Shown here one piece after another: positions 1 to 3,693 of a stretch of 6,082 nt of DNA. Below the pieces are notes generated by a model that made no database searches, was not told the DNA's origin, and saw nothing but the letters and a program-made list of their open reading frames with translations. Every line of letters begins with the position of its first letter. The first letter of the stretch is position 1. Source of the stretch: Anaerolineaceae bacterium. GTDB taxonomy: Bacteria; Chloroflexota; Anaerolineae; Anaerolineales; Anaerolineaceae. The stretch is from positions 6,313 through 12,394 of the forward strand of contig DNOU01000003.1 of NCBI GenBank assembly GCA_003501835.1. Reading direction: 5' to 3'. The position numbers and the translations under genes are program-made.

Positions 1-541
1 CTGCGTGGAGGGCTGGTCCATGGTGGTGCCCTGGAATGGGTTTTCGCTGAACCGCCTGCTGGCAGATGTGGGGGTACAGCCGGCGGCGAAGTTCATTGCG
101 TTCACCACCGTGCTGCGGCCTTCTCAAATGCCGGGGCAGAATGACGCCTTCTTCACCTGGCCGTATGAAGAGGGATTGCGGCTGGACGAAGCCATGCACG
201 ACCTGACCCTGCTGGTCAGCGGATTGTACGGCAAACCGCTCCCCAAACAGGACGGGGCGCCGTTGAGGATCGTGGTGCCCTGGAAATACGGATTCAAAAG
301 CATCAAATCCATAGTCAAGATCGAGGCAGTCGCCGATCAACCCAGGACCTTCTGGAATACCACTGCCCCCAATGAGTACGGATTCTATTCCAATGTCAAT
401 CCCAATGTTCCTCATCCGCGTTGGACGCAGTACTCCGAGCGCAGGCTGGGAGAATCCGGCAGGCGCCCCACCCTGCTTTTCAACGGTTACAATGAAGTGG
501 CTCCTCTCTATGAAGGCATGGACCTGAAAGTCAATTTCTAA
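1..541 (+). CDS. msrP: MsrP, protein-methionine-sulfoxide reductase molybdopterin catalytic subunit (5' partial)
   Basis: C-terminal 179 residues of a YedY/MsrP-type enzyme of the sulfite-oxidase fold; the true start is upstream of the window. The first full codon (bases 2-4, TGC) encodes the Cys of the family signature CVEGWSMVVPW, the thiolate ligand of the molybdenum. Further family blocks are MPGQ, WPYEEGLRLDEAMHDLTLL, GAPLRIVVPWKYGFKSIKSIV (cofactor-binding region), NEYGFYSNVNPNVPHPRW and the C-terminal PTLLFNGYNEVAPLYEGMDLKVNF. The enzyme reduces methionine sulfoxide in exported proteins outside the cytoplasm, normally after Tat export; the signal peptide would lie upstream and cannot be seen. 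A GTG at base 5 could be mistaken for a start, but it falls just after the essential Cys. The stop TAA (539-541) abuts the msrQ ATG, so the two are surely co-transcribed. Confidence 0.95.
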   Translation, partial: CVEGWSMVVPWNGFSLNRLLADVGVQPAAKFIAFTTVLRPSQMPGQNDAFFTWPYEEGLRLDEAMHDLTLLVSGLYGKPLPKQDGAPLRIVVPWKYGFKSIKSIVKIEAVADQPRTFWNTTAPNEYGFYSNVNPNVPHPRWTQYSERRLGESGRRPTLLFNGYNEVAPLYEGMDLKVNF

Positions 542-1165
542 ATGAAGTTTGAGTCACTGCGCCGTTTTGACCGCCAGGCAGTCAATCTGCTTTGCCTGGT
601 TCCGGCATCAGTTCTGACCATCCAGTATTTTCAAAACAGACTTGGTCCGGACCCCGTGCAGATCCTCGAACGGCGCACTGGTGATGTTGCCCTTGTTTTG
701 CTTCTGCTTTCGCTTGTCTTCACCCCGCTGCGGGTGATCACAGGATTCAACCGCGGGGTCAAATACCGGCGCATCACGGGCCTGTATGCCTTCTACTATT
801 CCGCAGCACATTTTCTGATCTACCTCGGCCTGGACTACGGCTTTGATTTCAGCCTGGTTACCCGCACAATCCTGCATTCATCGTATCTCTGGTTGGGGCT
901 TATCGCCCTGCTCATCCTGGCGACCATGGCGCTCACTTCAACCGATGGCTGGAAGCTGCGTCTGGGACGCAACTGGAAGCGCATCCACCGCTTTGTTTAC
1001 CTGGCTTCACTTCTGGTGGTCTTGCACTTTGCCCTGGCGAAAAAGGGGGACCTTTTCCGCCTTCGCGGCGAGGTGTTGTTCCCCCTGATCGGGTTGGGTG
1101 TTTGGGCAATTTTGATGCTGCTGCGCCTTCCGCCCATTAAAAAATGGGTCTCGCGCTTCAAATAA
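542..1165 (+). CDS. msrQ: MsrQ, haem-binding membrane subunit of the MsrPQ system
   Basis: A 207-residue integral membrane protein of the ferric-reductase-like transmembrane family (YedZ/MsrQ), about the usual length. About six hydrophobic segments are visible, near residues 13-30, 47-64, 80-98, 115-132, 150-166 and 178-195. His90 (in SAAHFLIYLG), His149 (in WKRIHRFVYL) and His162 (in VVLHFALAKKGD) sit almost where E. coli MsrQ has its haem-related His91, His151 and His164. The segment LTSTDGWKLRLGRNWKRIHR is typical of the family. MsrQ accepts electrons from the quinone pool or a cytosolic flavin reductase and passes them to MsrP. The ATG follows the msrP stop with no gap and no strong Shine-Dalgarno sequence is evident, which suggests translational coupling. 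The gene ends in TAA, and no convincing terminator follows. Confidence 0.95.
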   Translation: MKFESLRRFDRQAVNLLCLVPASVLTIQYFQNRLGPDPVQILERRTGDVALVLLLLSLVFTPLRVITGFNRGVKYRRITGLYAFYYSAAHFLIYLGLDYGFDFSLVTRTILHSSYLWLGLIALLILATMALTSTDGWKLRLGRNWKRIHRFVYLASLLVVLHFALAKKGDLFRLRGEVLFPLIGLGVWAILMLLRLPPIKKWVSRFK

Positions 1166-1195
1166 TCCGGTTTCCCTGAACCATTCCGCTTTCTA

Positions 1196-1224
1196 TTGTG
1201 CAGCCTTCAATTCCCTCCTATAAT
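1196..1224 (+). promoter_or_regulatory. Sigma-70-type promoter of the lipoprotein gene
   Basis: A perfect -10 hexamer TATAAT (1219-1224) lies 17 bp downstream of TTGTGC (1196-1201), a 3/6 match to the -35 consensus. Transcription would begin near 1231, giving a 5' leader of about 38 nt to the ATG at 1270. The promoter falls inside the longer reading frame that begins with GTG at 1198, so that frame cannot be the real gene start if this promoter is used. The call rests on consensus matching only. Confidence 0.65.
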
Positions 1225-1269
1225 GGGAATGTAATCCGACTTCAGAACAGGCTTTTCCAGGTGAGATCC

Positions 1270-2193
1270 ATGCGAAAAATCATCCAAATCTCCTTGAGCT
1301 TCCTGACCGTTGTCATGCTTCTGGCTGCCTGCAACCTGCCGCTGGGTAGGAACACGACCCCCACCGTAAGGAACAATCAAACTGCTGTGGCGCTAACGGT
1401 TTCGGCCATGCAGACCCAGCTGGCGTCCGGCCTGACCCCCATGGCGCCAACACCCACATTCACGGTTGAATCTCCCACATCTGATTCCTCTGGAACGGTT
1501 CCCCAACCCTCCAATACCCCGGCGCCCACATTCAAGGTGGGCTTCATCACCGATGTGACCATCCCCGATAACATGGTCGTCGAACCCGGCAAGACCTTCA
1601 AAAAGACCTGGCGCCTGCGCAATGATGGCACCGGCACCTGGGCTTCGAATTTCAAGCTGGTGTTCGTGAGTGGTGATTCGATGGGCGGACCGGCTTCCAA
1701 GACTCTGGACGAGACCGTGGCTCCGGGTCAGACGATCGACGTTTCGGTGGATCTGACAGCCCCCTCCCTTCCCAAAACTTACAAGGGCAACTGGATGCTG
1801 CAAACCGCCACCGGCACGAATTTTGGCATCGGTCCCGAGTACAGCTCGGCTTTTACCGTGGTCATCTCTGTTCAGCAGACCTTTGCCGTAACCAATGCGG
1901 TACCCGCAGCCTACCCTTCCCCCTGGTCGGGTGCGTGTCCATCGCCCGTAGATATTGATTTGGCTGCAACGATCACCGTCACCGGAACCGGAAAGGTGAC
2001 CTATTACTTCGTCACACCGCTGGGAAATACGCCCGTTCAGGAACTCACTTTCACTGAATCCGGCACCAAAACGACGCCTTCGTACAAGCTTCCGGTACCC
2101 GGAACCACCAGCGGCATCATCCAGGTGTACATCGATTCGCCGAACCATCAGCTCTTCCCCACCGTGGCAAATATGACGGTTACCTGCCAGTAG
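1270..2193 (+). CDS. Secreted lipoprotein with an NBR1-type (FW) Ig-like domain
   Basis: A 307-residue protein starting at ATG 1270, preceded by AGGTGAG (1259-1265). Residues 1-20 form a lipoprotein signal peptide (positive MRK, hydrophobic core) with lipobox LAAC and lipidated Cys21. Residues about 28-88 are a Thr/Pro/Ser/Gln-rich linker. Residues about 89-200 match the bacterial NBR1 central-domain / FW Ig-like fold: KTWRLRNDGTGTW (Trp114, Trp124), a VAPGQTIDVSVDLTAP strand region, and TYKGNWMLQTATGTNFGIGPEYSSAF (Trp175). Residues about 205-307 look like a second beta-rich, Ig-like domain, with Cys223 and Cys306 possibly forming a disulfide. It is probably anchored on the outer face of the cytoplasmic membrane, with the linker displaying the beta domains for protein or glycan binding. 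No catalytic motif is visible and the function is unknown. It has its own promoter and is followed by the pheS leader. Confidence 0.85.
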   Translation: MRKIIQISLSFLTVVMLLAACNLPLGRNTTPTVRNNQTAVALTVSAMQTQLASGLTPMAPTPTFTVESPTSDSSGTVPQPSNTPAPTFKVGFITDVTIPDNMVVEPGKTFKKTWRLRNDGTGTWASNFKLVFVSGDSMGGPASKTLDETVAPGQTIDVSVDLTAPSLPKTYKGNWMLQTATGTNFGIGPEYSSAFTVVISVQQTFAVTNAVPAAYPSPWSGACPSPVDIDLAATITVTGTGKVTYYFVTPLGNTPVQELTFTESGTKTTPSYKLPVPGTTSGIIQVYIDSPNHQLFPTVANMTVTCQ

Positions 2194-2210
2194 AGAGAAG
2201 ATGCTTCATT

Positions 2211-2237
2211 TTGAATCCCTGCCATTTGAGGTATAAT
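2211..2237 (+). promoter_or_regulatory. Promoter of the pheST T-box leader
   Basis: A perfect -10 TATAAT (2232-2237) is preceded by TTGAAT (2211-2216, 4/6 to the -35 consensus) with a short 15-bp spacer; TTTGAA one base upstream would give 16 bp. A start near 2244 places the first stem I base pairs (2248 onward) right at the transcript's 5' end, as expected for a T-box leader. The leader to the pheS ATG would be about 285 nt. Confidence 0.7.
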
Positions 2238-2456
2238 ACCGACTACAGGCAGTGAAGGAGGAAAGTAACCCAGGGAAACCCGACAGGGAAGCGGGTGCAC
2301 AGACTGAAACGCCCGCCCGGCTGACACCGGATGAAGTTCCCTCCCGAGCCGCTCAGGGGAAGACCTGCAAGGGTTGGTAGTCTGAGCCGCAACCCCGGCG
2401 TTATCGCGGGAACCGGAATTCTTTCCGGGCAGAGAGGGCTGTATCCACAGCCAACC

Positions 2457-2489
2457 AGGGTGGTACCGCGGGTCATTTATCCCGTCCCT
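2457..2489 (+). promoter_or_regulatory. T-box antiterminator element
   Basis: Helix A1 is AGGG (2457-2460)/CCCT (2486-2489). Helix A2 is GCGGG (2468-2472)/CCCGT (2481-2485), closed by a G-U pair. Between them on the 5' strand is the 7-nt bulge TGGTACC (2461-2467). The first four bases, UGGU, can pair with the tRNA 3' end ACCA, which fits the A discriminator base usual for tRNA-Phe. Bases 2481-2487 are shared with the terminator stem, so only one of the two structures can form. Confidence 0.9.
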
Positions 2490-2511
2490 TTTGCGGACGG
2501 GCTCTTATTTT
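2481..2511 (+). terminator. Rho-independent terminator (attenuator) of the pheS T-box
   Basis: CCCGTCC (2481-2487) pairs perfectly with GGACGGG (2495-2501) around a 7-nt loop, followed by the T-rich run TCTTATTTT (2503-2511). It ends just before the pheS ribosome binding site. When charged tRNA-Phe is plentiful this hairpin should stop transcription before pheST. Confidence 0.93.
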
Positions 2512-2517
2512 AAGTGC

Positions 2518-2522
2518 AGGAG
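2518..2522 (+). promoter_or_regulatory. pheS ribosome binding site
   Basis: AGGAG lies 6 nt upstream of ATG 2529. It falls inside the slightly longer frame that could begin with GTG at 2514, so it argues for the ATG as the true start. Confidence 0.85.
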
Positions 2523-2528
2523 TATGTG

Positions 2529-3599
2529 ATGGGTGAACCAGATGTACTTCACGAACTCGAAACAATCCAAAAGGACGGGCTGGATGCGCTGAAGTCTGTG
2601 CAGGATGAGGAAACGCTTCAGAATTGGCGCACTGCCTTCCTCGGCAGGTCTGCACCGGTGATGGCGGTCTTTCAGTCTCTGGGCAAATTGCCGGCAGAGA
2701 TCCGTCCTCAGGTGGGGCAGGCAGCCAATCAGGTCAAACTGGCGCTCGAAGGTGCATACAACCTACGGCTGGCTGCACTCAGGGAAGAAGCCACAGCCAA
2801 AGCCCTTGCCACCGAGCGGCTGGACGTCACCCTTCCTGGAAGGCCTGTTGTTCATGGAAGACTGCACCCCGATACCCAGATCCTGCGGGAACTTTACCGC
2901 GTGTTTGGCGAGATGGGATTCCAGGTGTACCGTTCGCGCGAAGTGGAGACGGACGAGTTCAATTTTCAATTGCTCAATTTCCCCGTGGGGCATCCGGCGC
3001 GCGACATGCAGGACACGTATTTTGTGGATGCCGGAGAGCGCGGCGACAACCCCATTGTGATGCGCACGCATACCTCGGGAGGTCAGGTACACGCCATGCT
3101 GGAAGCCTCTGCCTCCAATCCGCTGGATCCTCCCTCCGTACGCATCATTCTGCCCGGCATGGTTTATCGCTATGAGCAGGTGGATGCCCGCCACGAGACC
3201 CAGTTTGATCAGATCGAAGGACTGGCGGTGGGCAAGGGCATCACCTTCACCAATCTCAAAGCCACACTTTCAGACCTGGCGAAGAGGCTTTTCGGCGCGA
3301 ATGTGCGCACACGATTCCGCGCCTCCTATTTTCCATTCACCGAACCCTCTGCTGAATTTGACATTGAGTGCTTTCTGTGCGGCGGAAAGGGTTGCCCGGT
3401 TTGCGGGGGCGGATGGCTGGAGATCGGTGGATGTGGAATGGTGCATCCCACCGTGCTGCACAACGGCGGTTACGACCCTTCGATCTTTTCCGGGTTTGCC
3501 TTTGGATTGGGACCGCAGCGCATCGCCATGCTGCGCTACGGCATCAACGACATCCGCTACTTCTGGGAAAACGACCTGCGATTTTTGGAGCAGTTCTAA
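2529..3599 (+). CDS. pheS: Phenylalanyl-tRNA synthetase alpha subunit
   Basis: A 356-residue class II synthetase subunit, about the usual length, that carries the catalytic site for Phe-AMP formation and tRNA-Phe charging. Residues about 1-95 form the N-terminal coiled-coil tRNA-binding arm. Core motifs are GHPARDMQDTYF (154-165), RTHTS (179-183), motif 2 as YRYEQVDARHETQFDQIEG (213-231), RASYFPFTEPSAEFDI (264-279) and motif 3 as GFAFGLGPQRIAML (322-335). By alignment from memory with the Thermus enzyme, His181, Ser183, Gln186, Arg214, Glu216, His222, Gln228 and Glu230 match active-site residues. Phe268/Phe270 and Ala324 match the Phe side-chain pocket. A Cys4 cluster (Cys281, 284, 289, 292; CX2CX4CX2C) sits before WLEIGGCGMVHP. 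Motif 3 has Gln330 where Glu is usual. Expression is controlled by the upstream T-box; pheT follows 94 bp downstream. Confidence 0.98.
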   Translation: MGEPDVLHELETIQKDGLDALKSVQDEETLQNWRTAFLGRSAPVMAVFQSLGKLPAEIRPQVGQAANQVKLALEGAYNLRLAALREEATAKALATERLDVTLPGRPVVHGRLHPDTQILRELYRVFGEMGFQVYRSREVETDEFNFQLLNFPVGHPARDMQDTYFVDAGERGDNPIVMRTHTSGGQVHAMLEASASNPLDPPSVRIILPGMVYRYEQVDARHETQFDQIEGLAVGKGITFTNLKATLSDLAKRLFGANVRTRFRASYFPFTEPSAEFDIECFLCGGKGCPVCGGGWLEIGGCGMVHPTVLHNGGYDPSIFSGFAFGLGPQRIAMLRYGINDIRYFWENDLRFLEQF

Positions 3600-3606
3600 T
3601 TTACTG

Positions 3607-3670
3607 GAGAATGGGGAGCAGAGAATCGTCAGAACCCACAGCTTTTGACCATTCTCGATTCCCAATTCTC
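3607..3670. repeat. Imperfect 22-bp inverted repeat in the pheS-pheT spacer
   Basis: The arms at 3607-3628 and 3649-3670 are inverted complements matching at 17 of 22 positions, around a 20-nt centre. Within them GAGAATGG (3607-3614) has an exact inverted copy CCATTCTC (3649-3656), and GAATCG (3623-3628) an exact inverted copy CGATTC (3656-3661). GAGAAT-type words also recur within each arm. No T-run follows the right arm, so it is not a standard terminator. It could be an RNA hairpin affecting pheT expression or mRNA stability, or a copy of a dispersed intergenic palindromic repeat. The sequence alone does not decide between these. Confidence 0.6.
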
Positions 3671-3693
3671 GCCTCTCGAATCAAGGAGCAAAT

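Larger units (their letters stand above)
2244..2511 (+). promoter_or_regulatory. T-box riboswitch sensing uncharged tRNA-Phe, upstream of pheS
   Basis: The diagnostic T-box sequence AGGGTGGTACCGCG is at 2457-2470. Stem I runs 2248-2350: base helix GGC (2248-2250)/GCC (2348-2350), a K-turn with tandem GA/GA (2254-2255 and 2346-2347), then GGAGG (2257-2261)/CCTCC (2340-2344). The specifier loop has an S-turn, AGTA (2264-2267) opposite GAA (2333-2335). TTC at 2337-2339 is in the specifier position and reads as a Phe codon, complementary to the GAA anticodon. Distal stem I has GCGGG (2291-2295)/CCCGC (2312-2316) above an AG-rich bulge. Stem II is GCTCAG (2351-2356)/CTGAGC (2382-2387); its loop GGGTTG (2371-2376) can pair with CAACCC (2390-2395) as a pseudoknot. 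Stem III is CCGGAA (2413-2418)/TTCCGG (2423-2428). Uncharged tRNA-Phe should stabilise the antiterminator and allow pheST transcription. Pairings were found by eye. Confidence 0.95.

Noticed and set aside
1169..1182. Small hairpin GGTT/AACC after msrQ as a terminator
   Set aside because: Only four canonical pairs and no following T-run.
1393..2148. Long open frame on the minus strand opposite the lipoprotein gene
   Set aside because: The + strand protein has a signal peptide, lipobox and recognisable domain. The reverse frame is Gly/Arg-rich with no family resemblance and no ribosome site, typical of a shadow frame.
2197..2211. GAAG/CTTC mini-hairpin followed by ATTTT after the lipoprotein gene as a terminator
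   Set aside because: A 4-bp stem with a 3-nt loop is too weak, and it overlaps the likely -35 region of the pheST promoter.
2331..2513. Possible small ORF in the pheS leader that could act as a leader peptide
   Set aside because: The region is fully accounted for by T-box helices and has no Phe-rich run or ribosome site at its start; T-box control does not need a leader peptide.
2514..2528. GTG at 2514 as the pheS start
   Set aside because: The AGGAG ribosome site (2518-2522) lies within this extension and is ideally spaced for ATG 2529.
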